Assembly: GCA_947175845.1 (NCBI GenBank)
Contig: CAMWOK010000060.1
Coordinates: 1-12,366 of the forward strand
Direction of reading: 5' to 3'
Length of the DNA stretch: 12,366 bases
DNA from: an uncultured Lachnospiraceae bacterium
GTDB taxonomy: Bacteria > Bacillota > Clostridia > Lachnospirales > Lachnospiraceae
The notes beneath the pieces were generated by a model, which worked only from the letters and a program-made list of their open reading frames with translations, was not told where the DNA came from and did not search any database. The translations under genes were made by a program, and so were the position numbers. Positions 1 to 7,267 of this stretch are shown here, in pieces (the first letter of the stretch is position 1; each line of letters opens with the position of its first letter).

Positions 1-149
1 TTATGGAGGCGTTTATGGACAGGCTTGAGGTGGAGAGCCGCGTCGGGGAGGGAACCTGCGTACATATGTGGAAGCGTTTTGGCGCGAGGCAGGAGGAATC
101 GGTTCCGATATTGCAGGCGGCTGTGTGGAACGGAAGCGGCAGGGAATGA
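1..149 (+). CDS. spoIIAB: SpoIIAB anti-sigma F factor, C-terminal end (5' truncated)
   Basis: The last 48 codons of an open frame that enters from outside the window and stops at TGA 147-149. The readable tail starts MEAFMDRLEVESRVGEGTCV, which fits the last helix and strand of the GHKL-type kinase/anti-sigma SpoIIAB ('F-M-x-x-x-V-x-S-x-x-G-x-G-T-x-V-x-M'). In the family SpoIIAB binds SigF in the predivisional cell and phosphorylates SpoIIAA; release of SigF in the forespore starts early forespore transcription. The call rests on this short tail plus the next gene: sigF starts 3 bp after the stop codon, the standard spoIIAA-spoIIAB-sigF operon order. About 25 residues follow the conserved tail (GARQEESV... 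to the end), a somewhat long extension. ATP-binding motifs lie outside the window and cannot be checked. Confidence 0.85.
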   Translation, partial: MEAFMDRLEVESRVGEGTCVHMWKRFGARQEESVPILQAAVWNGSGRE

Positions 150-152
150 CGT

Positions 153-878
153 ATGGAGGAAAGAGAACTTTTTATCAGGGCACAGCGAGGGGAGAAGGAG
201 GCAAAAGAACAACTGTTTGAAAGAAATACAGGGCTTGTGCACCATGTGGTAAAACGGTTTGCAGGCAGGAGTGGAACCGGAAAAACAGAGGCGGAGGATC
301 TGTTTCAGATCGGTGCGATAGGACTGGTTAAGGCCATAGAGAAGTTTGATCCGGACTATGGCGTCTGTTTTTCCACATATGCAGTTCCGGTGATCATGGG
401 GGAGATACGAAGATTTTTGCGGGATGACGGAATGATCAAAATCAGCAGGGGAATCAAGGAACATGCAAGACGCCTGAATGCGCTGCGGGAAGCGTTCTGG
501 CAGCGCATGGGACGGGAGCCGCTGCTGTCAGAGCTGGCAGGGGAGTCGGGACTCTCTGTGGAGGAGATTATAACGGCGCTCGATGCGGGGCGCGAGGTCG
601 AGTCGATCTACAAGACTGTGTGTGAGTCCGACGGCAGTGAGATGCGCCTGATCGACACGCTGGGCAGCGAGGGAGAGAGCGAGGAGATTGTGGACCGCCT
701 GCTGCTCGAAAACCTGCTCAGCGGGCTTGGCGACCGGGAGAGAACCCTGATCCGGCTGCGGTATTTTGAGAACAGGACACAGATGCAGGTGGCGGGCGAT
801 CTGGGGATGAGCCAGGTGCAGGTGAGCCGCCTTGAGAAAAAGGTTCTGCTGCAGCTGCGGCAGGTGGCAACGGCGTAA
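153..878 (+). CDS. sigF: RNA polymerase sigma-F factor, forespore-specific (SigF/SpoIIAC)
   Basis: A 241-aa sigma-70 family protein, close to the usual ~250 aa of SigF. Region 2 spans about residues 20-95 and contains the SigF/SigG/SigB-type stretch FSTYAVPVIMGEIRRFLRDD (73-92), which is the -10 recognition and core-binding part. Region 3 covers about 100-160. Region 4 (about 185-238) has the helix-turn-helix TQMQVAGDLGMSQVQVSRLE (209-228), which reads the -35. There is no N-terminal pro-sequence as in SigE/SigK, and the SpoIIAB neighbour separates SigF from SigG. In the family SigF switches on early forespore genes, including spoIIR and sigG. It starts 3 bp after spoIIAB, with a purine-rich CAGGGA just upstream as a modest ribosome binding site, so translation may be coupled. 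No terminator is visible after it, so the operon transcript may run into the next gene. Confidence 0.96.
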   Translation: MEERELFIRAQRGEKEAKEQLFERNTGLVHHVVKRFAGRSGTGKTEAEDLFQIGAIGLVKAIEKFDPDYGVCFSTYAVPVIMGEIRRFLRDDGMIKISRGIKEHARRLNALREAFWQRMGREPLLSELAGESGLSVEEIITALDAGREVESIYKTVCESDGSEMRLIDTLGSEGESEEIVDRLLLENLLSGLGDRERTLIRLRYFENRTQMQVAGDLGMSQVQVSRLEKKVLLQLRQVATA

Positions 879-907
879 ATAAAAATGTGTTTCGGATGTC
901 ATAAGTA

Positions 908-935
908 TAAAGTTTCGAGTGAAAAATGCCGATAT
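908..935 (+). promoter_or_regulatory. Sigma-28 (SigD/FliA) type promoter
   Basis: TAAAGTTT (908-915), 12 bp, then GCCGATAT (928-935). This matches the flagellar sigma consensus (E. coli FliA TAAAGTTT-N11-GCCGATAA; B. subtilis SigD TAAA-N~15-GCCGATAT) at every position of the -35 and nearly all of the -10. Predicted start is near 942, giving a leader of about 62 nt before the ATG at 1005. It places the next gene in the motility regulon. Confidence 0.85.
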
Positions 936-954
936 TAAAAGTAACTGGAAAGAT

Positions 955-969
955 AGGGAATAATTCCCT
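955..969 (+). repeat. Perfect 6-bp inverted repeat in the leader of the DUF6033-like gene
   Basis: AGGGAA-TAA-TTCCCT, just downstream of the predicted start of the sigma-28 transcript. It could fold as a small hairpin with a 3-nt loop in the leader RNA, or act as a DNA dyad for a repressor. The GGGA lies in the stem, not the loop, so it is not a classical CsrA site. Function unknown. Confidence 0.4.
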
Positions 970-1004
970 GCAATTTTTAATAGGTAAAGTACAGAAAGGC
1001 TGGT

Positions 1005-1847
1005 ATGAAAATGAATGGAATCAATTACAGTTCACTCTTGAACAATACAGGACTTTTTTCAAATCAGGCTGCAAATAAGGATGAGGCAGCATTTACAGGG
1101 GCAGTGTCAGGCGCAAACAAAAGGGCACAGAGCAGGAGAGCTGCGGCGGACAGCAGACAGACAAACACGGACAAGGATACATATGAGTACAGCGGACAGG
1201 CGCGCGAGGTGAAAGCGGGATACAGCAGACCGAAGGCCACAGAATCTTCAACATACAAGGCACTTGACGCGAACGGCATCCAGGAGGGCATCGAGCTCAG
1301 CGAGGCGGCGAAGAATCTGCTGGCAGAGCTGAGGGAGAAGTACACGGACATGGATTTCGCGGTTGCAAAGTGGTCTTCCGATGAGGAGCAGGACTACTAT
1401 GCAGGTCTTTCTGACAACTCATACAGCGTGCTGATCAACCCAGAACTGCTCGAGAAGATGGCGTCAGATCCCGCTGCAAGGGAAGAGTATGAGGCGATCA
1501 TCAGCGGAGCGGGCGACAAGTTTGACACGGTGAAGGAAGAGCTCGGCGAGGATGCAGAGAAGATCCAGGGATTCAGCGTGACCATGGATAAGGATGGAAA
1601 TGTATCCTACGCAGTGAAACTTCTCAAAGATCTGGCAGAGAGCAGCAAGGTGGACAAAGAGGATGCGCAGGAGCGCCTCGACGAGAAGCGTGCTGAGAAG
1701 AAGAAAGCGGAGAAGGAGCGGCAGGAGAAAGTCGTACAGAAGAAGCAGGAGACAGAGAAGGTGGAGGCATCTTCTATTGAGGAACTCATCAAGGCGATCA
1801 AGGCCAGACTCTATCCGGACGGGAACAAGCCGGCAGAGGAGATGTAG
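1005..1847 (+). CDS. DUF6033-like soluble protein, motility-regulon candidate
   Basis: A 280-aa hydrophilic protein without signal peptide or membrane segments. Residues 1-95 are low-complexity and rich in Ala, Ser, Asn and Thr. The conserved-looking core is about 96-210: IELSEAAKNLLAELREKYTD (96-115), then DFAVAKW, then YSVLINPELLEKMASDP (140-156) and a strand pair FSVTMDKDGNVSYAV (190-204). Residues 214-252 are almost entirely Lys, Glu, Arg and Gln, predicted as one long charged helix, followed by SIEELIKAIKARLYP. The layout resembles DUF6033 proteins of Lachnospiraceae, whose function is not known to me. The start ATG 1005 has GAAAGG 5 bp upstream; an in-frame ATG at 1011 is an alternative. 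The promoter at 908-935 implies expression with flagellar genes, so export or assembly roles are possible, but nothing in the protein shows it. Confidence 0.7.
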   Translation: MKMNGINYSSLLNNTGLFSNQAANKDEAAFTGAVSGANKRAQSRRAAADSRQTNTDKDTYEYSGQAREVKAGYSRPKATESSTYKALDANGIQEGIELSEAAKNLLAELREKYTDMDFAVAKWSSDEEQDYYAGLSDNSYSVLINPELLEKMASDPAAREEYEAIISGAGDKFDTVKEELGEDAEKIQGFSVTMDKDGNVSYAVKLLKDLAESSKVDKEDAQERLDEKRAEKKKAEKERQEKVVQKKQETEKVEASSIEELIKAIKARLYPDGNKPAEEM

Positions 1848-1865
1848 GATAATAATTGGCAAATT

Positions 1866-1899
1866 AAAATAGCGTGTGTTTGTGCACACGCTATTTTTT
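1866..1899 (+). terminator. Strong intrinsic terminator after the DUF6033-like gene
   Basis: AAAATAGCGTGTG (1866-1878), 6-nt loop, CACACGCTATTTT (1885-1897): a perfect 13-bp stem running into a T tract to 1899. It lies 18 bp past the stop at 1847 and closes the sigF/DUF6033-like region before trkA. Confidence 0.93.
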
Positions 1900-1907
1900 C
1901 GTTGATA

Positions 1908-1935
1908 TTGCCTTTTTACAGATAGGTGATATAAT
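1908..1935 (+). promoter_or_regulatory. Sigma-A promoter of trkAH with extended -10
   Basis: TTGCCT (1908-1913), 16 bp, TATAAT (1930-1935), preceded by TG at 1927-1928, which gives the extended -10 TGaTATAAT. Start is expected near 1942, about 29 nt ahead of the GTG start codon. An upstream TTGATA at 1902 is spaced too far (22 bp) to be the -35. Confidence 0.75.
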
Positions 1936-1970
1936 GGATACGGATAATTTATTTTGGAGGAATAAAAGAC

Positions 1971-3329
1971 GTGAAAATAATAATTGCAGGTGATGGCAAG
2001 GTAGGTGCCATGCTCACAAAGCAGCTGTCAGTGGAAGGGTATGATCTGACGCTGGTTGATGCCAACCGGAAAGTGCTTGATTCCACAGAGGAACGGTACG
2101 ATATTATGGCAGTACAGGGGAACTGTGCGTCCATGCAGACGCTGGAGCAGGCGGGGGTGGCGGATGCGGATCTGCTCATAGCAGTGACGGATGCGGACGA
2201 GGTCAATCTGCTCTGCTGCATGACCGCGCATGGAATGAATCCCGGCATTCACACGATTGCCCGCATCCGGAATCCGGAATACACGGATCAGATTTTTAGG
2301 ATGCGGGATCTCTTTGCGCTGTCCATGATGATCAACCCGGAGCGGCAGGCGGCAGTGGAGATCGAGCGCCTGCTGAAATATCCGGGATTTCTAAAGCGCG
2401 ATACATTTGCCAAGGGCAGGGTTGAGATTGTGGAACTGCGCGTGGACGCAGGGCAGAAGCTGTGCGATACCGCGCTGAATGACCTGTACAACATTGTCAA
2501 GTGCAAGATACTGGTGTGTACCGTGATCAGAAACGGAAAGGCAGTTATGCCGGGCGGTGATTTCGTGCTGATGGCTGGCGACCGGATCTTTGTGACGGCG
2601 CCCACCAATGTTCTCACGACACTTCTGAGAAATCTGGGAATCATCACGCACAAGGCAAAGCGGGTCATTTTGTGCGGAGGCGGCCGCGTGAGCTTCTACC
2701 TGGCCCAGATGCTCCTGAAAAATGGCGTGGGTGTGCAGATTGTGGAGCGGGATTATGACAAGTGTATCCAGCTCTCCAACCTGCTTCCCAAAGCGACGGT
2801 CATTCACGGCGATGCCACGAAGGAGTTTCTGCTCGACAACGAGGGAATTTCCGACTGTGATGCACTTGTGACCCTCACAGGGGTGGACGAGATGAACATT
2901 ATCATCTCGCTGTACGGGAGCAGCTGCAAGGTCCCGCAGGTCATCACAAAGCTTGGCAGACTCGAAAACAACACGATATTGGATGCGCTTCCGCTCGGGA
3001 GCATCATCAGCCCGAAGGAGCTCAGCTGCAACAATATTGTGCAGTATGTGCGCGCCATGAAAAACCAGACAGGCGCGGCGCTCACCGTGTACACGATCGC
3101 GGACGGACAGGCTGAGGCGGTGGAATTCCGGGTGGATCAGAACACGCTTCACTGTGGAGAGCCGCTCAAGAAGCTCAAAATTAAGCGGAACGTGCTGGTG
3201 GTATGTATTATGCACGGCGCACAGCTCGAGATTCCCAACGGTGATTCGAGCTTTCAGCGGGGAGACACTGTCATAATCGTGACAAGTTCAGACCGGGTGA
3301 TCTACAAGCTCAACGATATCTTCGAATAA
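1971..3329 (+). CDS. trkA: Trk potassium uptake system regulatory subunit TrkA, two RCK domains
   Basis: A 452-aa cytoplasmic protein with the tandem RCK layout of full-length TrkA. The first Rossmann domain opens with IIIAGDGKVGAML (3-15; GxGxxG at 7-12) and has the acidic D30 ending strand 2 that grips the NAD(H) ribose; its RCK-C part is about 150-220. The second opens with VILCGGGRVSFYLA (232-245) and has E259 at the same place; its RCK-C part is about 380-450. In the family TrkA forms a ring under TrkH and gates it by nucleotide binding. In the second repeat the third glycine of GxGxxG is Ser241, so its nucleotide binding may be altered. The start is GTG 1971 with GGAGG at 1956-1960, 10 bp upstream. 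trkH follows after 25 bp, so the two form an operon. Confidence 0.95.
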   Translation: MKIIIAGDGKVGAMLTKQLSVEGYDLTLVDANRKVLDSTEERYDIMAVQGNCASMQTLEQAGVADADLLIAVTDADEVNLLCCMTAHGMNPGIHTIARIRNPEYTDQIFRMRDLFALSMMINPERQAAVEIERLLKYPGFLKRDTFAKGRVEIVELRVDAGQKLCDTALNDLYNIVKCKILVCTVIRNGKAVMPGGDFVLMAGDRIFVTAPTNVLTTLLRNLGIITHKAKRVILCGGGRVSFYLAQMLLKNGVGVQIVERDYDKCIQLSNLLPKATVIHGDATKEFLLDNEGISDCDALVTLTGVDEMNIIISLYGSSCKVPQVITKLGRLENNTILDALPLGSIISPKELSCNNIVQYVRAMKNQTGAALTVYTIADGQAEAVEFRVDQNTLHCGEPLKKLKIKRNVLVVCIMHGAQLEIPNGDSSFQRGDTVIIVTSSDRVIYKLNDIFE

Positions 3330-3354
3330 ATGTGCCAATGGCGTGGAGGGTGTT

Positions 3355-4815
3355 ATGAATTATAAAATGATGGGCAGATTTATAGGGCATATTCTGCTGG
3401 TTGAGGCAGTATTTATGGTTCCGTCATTGGTTATCAGCCTGGTCAGACAGGAACATATGGCGCGCACGGGTTTTGCTGCCAGCATCGGTATTACGCTGGC
3501 GCTCTCACTTTTGCTGCTGATGCTGTGCAGGGGCAGCAAGAGAGGGTTTAAGGCGAAAGAGGGACTTGTCTGTGTCGGCTTTAGCTGGATTATGATGAGT
3601 ATTCTTGGCTCTCTGCCTTTTTATATATCCAGGGAAATTCCTTCTTATATCGATGCGCTGTTTGAGACCGTGTCAGGGTTTACGACTACCGGTGCGTCTG
3701 TTCTGCCGGAAGTGGAGGTGCTTTCCATGAGCATTCTCTATTGGAGAAGCTTTACGCACTGGCTGGGAGGAATGGGAGTTCTTGTGTTTGTGCTGGCTGT
3801 CGGGGCTTCCGGGGAGAGCAGCAAAGGCTTCACGATGCATCTTCTGAGGGCGGAAAGCCCGGGGCCGCAGGTTGGAAAGCTGGTCCCTAAGATGAAAAAG
3901 ACAGCGGAGATATTGTACCTGATTTACATTTTGCTCACAGTGGTGAATGTTGTGTTTCTGCTGTTTGGCGGCATGTCGCTGTTCGATGCGGTCTGCACGG
4001 CATACGGAACGGCAGGCACAGGCGGCTTCGGCATCAAAAATGACAGCATCGCAGGGTACAGTCCATATATTCAGAATGTATGCACGGTATTTATGCTGCT
4101 GTTTGGTATCAATTTCAGCTGTTATTATATGCTTTTGCTGCGCCAGTTCAAAAGTGTGTTCAAGGATGAGGAGCTGCGGCTGTATCTGGGAGTTGTGATC
4201 GGGAGCATTGCGCTCATCACGTGGAATCTGCGCGGATTTTATGCGACGCTCGGCGAGACACTGCGCCACGCGTCGTTTCAGGTGGCGAGTATTGTCACGA
4301 CCACAGGGTTTGCCACGACGGATTTTGATTTGTGGCCGTCCTTCTCCAAGGCGATCATCATGGGACTGATGGTGATCGGTGCAAGTGCAGGCAGTACCGG
4401 CGGCGGTTTTAAGTGCGCCAGGGTCCTGATCGTCCTCAAGGGACTGCGCAGAAATCTGCGCCGCGCGATATCGCCGCAGAAGGTTCAGGTTGTCCGGATC
4501 AATGGCCGCATGGTTGACGAGAAGGTGCTGGACAATACCAACGTGTATCTGGCCGCCTATGCAGTCATACTGTTTGCCAGCTTTATTCTGGTCTCGATTG
4601 ACCAGTTTTCGGTCACGACCAATTTCACGGCAGTGCTTTCGTGCTTCAACAACATCGGGCCAGGGCTGGAAGCGGTCGGACCTACCTGCAACTTCGGAGC
4701 GTTCAGCTGGCTGTCAAAGATCGTGCTGATAATGGATATGCTTGCCGGCAGGCTTGAGATTTTTCCGATCTTGATTCTGTTCTCGAGAACGACCTGGGGC
4801 CGCCTGAAAGGATAG
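3355..4815 (+). CDS. trkH: Trk potassium transporter membrane subunit TrkH
   Basis: A 486-aa integral membrane protein of the TrkH/TrkG/KtrB superfamily, the K+-conducting pore for which the TrkA ring is the gate. The four pore-loop filters are visible: TTTGAS (110-115), TAGTGGFG (219-226), TTTGFAT (315-321) and NNIGPG (432-437). About ten to twelve hydrophobic segments surround them, and a GSTGGG run sits at 347-352. The length fits TrkH (~480 aa). The start was set at ATG 3355, which has GGAGGG at 3345-3350. The frame is open to GTG 3343, but that codon overlaps the ribosome binding site itself and is unlikely. It is co-transcribed with trkA. Its stop lies only 4 bp from the stop of the convergent PHP gene, and no terminator is visible between them. 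Confidence 0.95.
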   Translation: MNYKMMGRFIGHILLVEAVFMVPSLVISLVRQEHMARTGFAASIGITLALSLLLLMLCRGSKRGFKAKEGLVCVGFSWIMMSILGSLPFYISREIPSYIDALFETVSGFTTTGASVLPEVEVLSMSILYWRSFTHWLGGMGVLVFVLAVGASGESSKGFTMHLLRAESPGPQVGKLVPKMKKTAEILYLIYILLTVVNVVFLLFGGMSLFDAVCTAYGTAGTGGFGIKNDSIAGYSPYIQNVCTVFMLLFGINFSCYYMLLLRQFKSVFKDEELRLYLGVVIGSIALITWNLRGFYATLGETLRHASFQVASIVTTTGFATTDFDLWPSFSKAIIMGLMVIGASAGSTGGGFKCARVLIVLKGLRRNLRRAISPQKVQVVRINGRMVDEKVLDNTNVYLAAYAVILFASFILVSIDQFSVTTNFTAVLSCFNNIGPGLEAVGPTCNFGAFSWLSKIVLIMDMLAGRLEIFPILILFSRTTWGRLKG

Positions 4816-4819
4816 GCCG

Positions 4820-5617
4820 TTAACAGGTTGAGAGGATGTCGTCAACACTGTGCGTGGGAATGGGCGTGTTGTTTCTGTCGAAGATAAACACCGGAAGATG
4901 GTTGGTGGTTCCTGCCTCCCACGCGAGATGTTCCGGCGGAACGTGGAGCGCAAAACCGCATCCGCTTTTGATGCGCGCCACATAGTCGGCAATGGAATTG
5001 AGCGGCTCTTCAAATTCCATGCCGTAGATACAGCCGTTGTCGGTTCTGCCGACGTGATGGATATCAGACCCGGCGGTCATGGTGATGTTGTGCATCTGTG
5101 CATAGCGGTATGCCAGACGATTCTGCTCATGGGGATTTCCGCAGTTTGCCACCTCGAAGGCGTCGCACTGGTGCGGGTGGACATACACTTCGGACAGGTA
5201 TCCCCGCTCCCGGAAAGGGTGCGCCTGCACGACAAGCCCGCCGTCTTTTCGGACTTTCCTGTAGTGGGTGACATGGTCCCAGGAAAGCATGTCTGGGTGG
5301 TCTTTGAGCCACTGTTTGTCAAGTCCGTAGACAAGGCATTCATCGCCGTCAAACCGGCATTCCCAGGCAAAAAATACTTTGAGGCCCTGGCGGTCGCCCT
5401 CTGCCCTGGCATCCTCGTAGCCGCTGCAGAAGATGTCCACGCGCTCCTCCCAGGGAAGATTTTTGGGGACACAGCAGTTGCCGTTGAAAAAGTGGTCGGT
5501 GACAATAATGCCATCGTAGCCGAGGTTCTTGTAGAACGATATATATTCAGAGCCGGCACTTCTGGCACAGGCACTGGCAGCAGTGGTGTGCAGGTGGGTT
5601 TCATAGATGTAGGACAT
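4820..5617 (-). CDS. PHP-domain metal-dependent phosphoesterase
   Basis: A 265-aa soluble protein with the motifs of the PHP (polymerase and histidinol phosphatase) metallohydrolase fold: ETHLHT (6-11; H8 and H10), IIVTDH (37-42; D41, H42), FAWECRFDG (83-91; E86), VVQAHPFR (129-136; H133) and TAGSDIHH (181-188; D185, H187). These His/Asp/Glu side chains bind the metal cluster that hydrolyses phosphoesters. No polymerase or other domain is attached, so the substrate (a sugar or nucleoside phosphate, for example) cannot be named. The start was set at the ATG whose A is at 5617, with AAGGAGG (complement of 5629-5635) 11 bp upstream. A TTG at 5641 would extend the frame but overlaps that ribosome binding site. 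It is divergent from the decarboxylase and overlaps its promoter region. Confidence 0.88.
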   Translation of the reverse strand: MSYIYETHLHTTAASACARSAGSEYISFYKNLGYDGIIVTDHFFNGNCCVPKNLPWEERVDIFCSGYEDARAEGDRQGLKVFFAWECRFDGDECLVYGLDKQWLKDHPDMLSWDHVTHYRKVRKDGGLVVQAHPFRERGYLSEVYVHPHQCDAFEVANCGNPHEQNRLAYRYAQMHNITMTAGSDIHHVGRTDNGCIYGMEFEEPLNSIADYVARIKSGCGFALHVPPEHLAWEAGTTNHLPVFIFDRNNTPIPTHSVDDILSTC

Positions 5618-5659
5618 GATTTTTAGCGCCTCCTTCAGCAAAAATTAACTTCACCAATC

Positions 5660-5688
5660 AATATATCACAAAATGCGCGTATAATCCA
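5660..5688 (-). promoter_or_regulatory. Candidate promoter of the PHP gene
   Basis: On the minus strand: TGGATT (-35, complement of 5683-5688), 17 bp, TATATT (-10, complement of 5660-5665), with TG one base before the -10 (extended form TGaTATATT). The -35 is weak. Its -35 overlaps the -10 of the divergent promoter, so the two polymerases would compete. Confidence 0.45.
5680..5685 (+). promoter_or_regulatory. -10 element of the decarboxylase promoter
   Basis: A perfect TATAAT at 5680-5685, 57 bp before the ATG at 5743. No good -35 is found at 16-18 bp (5657-5662 reads ATCAAT), so this promoter may need an activator or be weak. Expected start is near 5692, within the dyad at 5684-5708. Confidence 0.45.
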
Positions 5689-5708
5689 CAGGAAATCGCT
5701 TTGTGGAT
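5684..5708. repeat. 7-bp inverted repeat ATCCACA / TGTGGAT across the decarboxylase start site
   Basis: ATCCACA (5684-5690), 11-bp spacer, TGTGGAT (5702-5708), a perfect dyad overlapping the end of the -10 and the expected transcription start. It could be an operator or a leader hairpin. The left arm in context (TAATCCACA) differs by one base from the DnaA-box consensus TTATCCACA; the right arm is a weaker match. Confidence 0.4.
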
Positions 5709-5742
5709 GTACCGGGAAAGGGAATGGGTAGGGGAAAAAAGC

Positions 5743-7191
5743 ATGAATCAGAACCGGACACCGCTTTTTGACACAGTGACAGATTTGATCGGGACGAATC
5801 CTGCGTATTTCAAGGTTCCCGGGCACAGGCTCGACAGGGGGATCAGCGCGCGCTGGACAGACCTGGTCGGCACAGGCATTTTTGCGTATGATGTGACGGA
5901 GACGCCGCTCACGGATGATCTGCATCGGCCCGAGGGGGCAATCAGTGAGGCGCAGAGACTGCTCAGCGCACTTTATGGCGCGGACCAGAGTTTTTTTCTT
6001 GTAAATGGCAGTACCTGTGGAAATGAGGCGATGATCCTCAGCGCGGCGCTCGAGGGCGAGAAGATCATGGTGGCAAGAAACGCGCACAAATCCGCGATGG
6101 CGGGGTTGATACTGTCCGGTGCAGAGCCTGTGTATGTGATGCCAGAGGTGCTTGGACAGTGGGGAATACAGGGAGAGATCACAGCGGCTGCTGTCCGGGA
6201 GGGATTTGAGAGAGCGCCCGGCTGCAAGGCGCTGTTTCTGGTGAGTCCCAGCTACTATGGCATCTGTTCGGATTTGGAGGCGATTGCAGATATCTGCCAT
6301 GCGCACGATGCCCTTTTGCTGGTGGATGAGGCACACGGAGGGCATGTGTATTTTCATGACAGGCTTCCGACGGGGGCGCTTTGGGCCGGTGCGGATGTCT
6401 GCGTCCAGAGTATGCATAAGGTCACCGGGGCGCTGACACAGAGCGCGGTGCTCCATATCAGAAACCACGGCGCAGGAGAGGCGGCGCTGAGACGGATTGG
6501 CCAGAATCTGCAGCTGGTACAAAGTACCAGTCCGAGTTATCTGCTGATGGTTTCGCTTGACTGTGCGCGATATGAGCTGGCCATGAATGGAACAAAGATG
6601 ATGGAGCGCGCGCTCCGGCTGGCGGAATATGCGCGCAAAAGGATTCAGGGTATTGCTGGATTCCGCTGTATGGAAAGGGAGCGGACGGACAGCACGCGGC
6701 TTGTGATATCGGCCAGGGACATCGGGCTGACGGGATATGCCTTGGAACAGACGCTGTTTGAGCAGTATGCTGTGCACATGGAGCTTGCCGATGATGAAAA
6801 TGTGCTTGCCATTGTGACCTACGCAAATGAGATGGAGGATATGGACAGGCTTGTCAGGGCATGTGAGGAAATTGGCGCGAGATATGCAGGGCAGGAGGCC
6901 GTGCGCAGAGCGGATGGACATCTGTGCTTTCCGGGACTGCCGCAGCAGGTGATGACACCCCGGAGCGCATACTTTGCACAGACAAAGACTGTCAGATGGC
7001 AGGAGGCAGCGGGAGCGATTGCAGGGCAGATGATTGCGCCCTATCCACCGGGGATTCCGGTGATTTATCCGGGAGAGCGGATCAGCCGGGAAGTGTGGGA
7101 ATACATTGAACAGTTCCGGCTGGACAAACGGCATATGCACGGTGCCGATGCGAACGGAAGGCTTGAATGGATAAAGATCCTCCCGACATAG
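5743..7191 (+). CDS. PLP-dependent Orn/Lys/Arg decarboxylase-family protein (short SpeA/YaaO type)
   Basis: A 482-aa fold-type I PLP enzyme, the length of the short Bacillus SpeA/YaaO group that lacks the N-terminal wing domain of E. coli decarboxylases. It opens with FKVPGHRLDRG (23-33), typical of the family. FLVNGSTCGNEA (85-96) binds the cofactor phosphate, LLLVDEAHGGH (191-201) supplies D195 for the pyridine nitrogen, and SMHKVTGALTQSA (223-235) carries the Schiff-base lysine K226. The C-terminal domain ends with YPPGIPVIYPGE (434-445). Such enzymes make agmatine, cadaverine or putrescine, feeding polyamine synthesis or acid resistance; the substrate cannot be read here, and no speB/speE neighbours help. 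The start ATG 5743 has AGGGG 8 bp upstream. An upstream in-frame TTG at 5701 has no such site. Confidence 0.88.
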   Translation: MNQNRTPLFDTVTDLIGTNPAYFKVPGHRLDRGISARWTDLVGTGIFAYDVTETPLTDDLHRPEGAISEAQRLLSALYGADQSFFLVNGSTCGNEAMILSAALEGEKIMVARNAHKSAMAGLILSGAEPVYVMPEVLGQWGIQGEITAAAVREGFERAPGCKALFLVSPSYYGICSDLEAIADICHAHDALLLVDEAHGGHVYFHDRLPTGALWAGADVCVQSMHKVTGALTQSAVLHIRNHGAGEAALRRIGQNLQLVQSTSPSYLLMVSLDCARYELAMNGTKMMERALRLAEYARKRIQGIAGFRCMERERTDSTRLVISARDIGLTGYALEQTLFEQYAVHMELADDENVLAIVTYANEMEDMDRLVRACEEIGARYAGQEAVRRADGHLCFPGLPQQVMTPRSAYFAQTKTVRWQEAAGAIAGQMIAPYPPGIPVIYPGERISREVWEYIEQFRLDKRHMHGADANGRLEWIKILPT

Positions 7192-7194
7192 GAC

Positions 7195-7246
7195 AAAAAA
7201 TATCGAAGCGAAATTCACCGGAATGAATTTCGCTTCGATTTATTTT
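7195..7246. terminator. Bidirectional terminator between convergent genes
   Basis: A perfect 16-bp stem, ATCGAAGCGAAATTCA (7202-7217) with TGAATTTCGCTTCGAT (7224-7239), and a 6-nt loop. On the plus strand it is followed by TTATTTT; on the minus strand by the complement of the A6 run at 7195-7200. It serves the decarboxylase on one strand and the DUF5722-like gene on the other. Confidence 0.92.
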
Positions 7247-7267
7247 GCAGAGCAAAGAGTGATATCT

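Noticed and set aside
2391..3215. A 274-codon minus-strand frame opposite trkA
   Set aside because: Typical antisense shadow of a GC-rich coding region; TrkA motifs on the plus strand are unambiguous.
3343..3354. GTG 3343 as the start of trkH
   Set aside because: The codon overlaps the GGAGGG ribosome binding site; ATG 3355 behind that site is far better.
5635..7218. A 527-codon open frame on the minus strand opposite the decarboxylase
   Set aside because: It covers a clear PLP enzyme in full, its translation is rich in His, Arg, Pro and Cys with no recognisable motif, and no ribosome binding site leads it. It is a shadow caused by codon bias.
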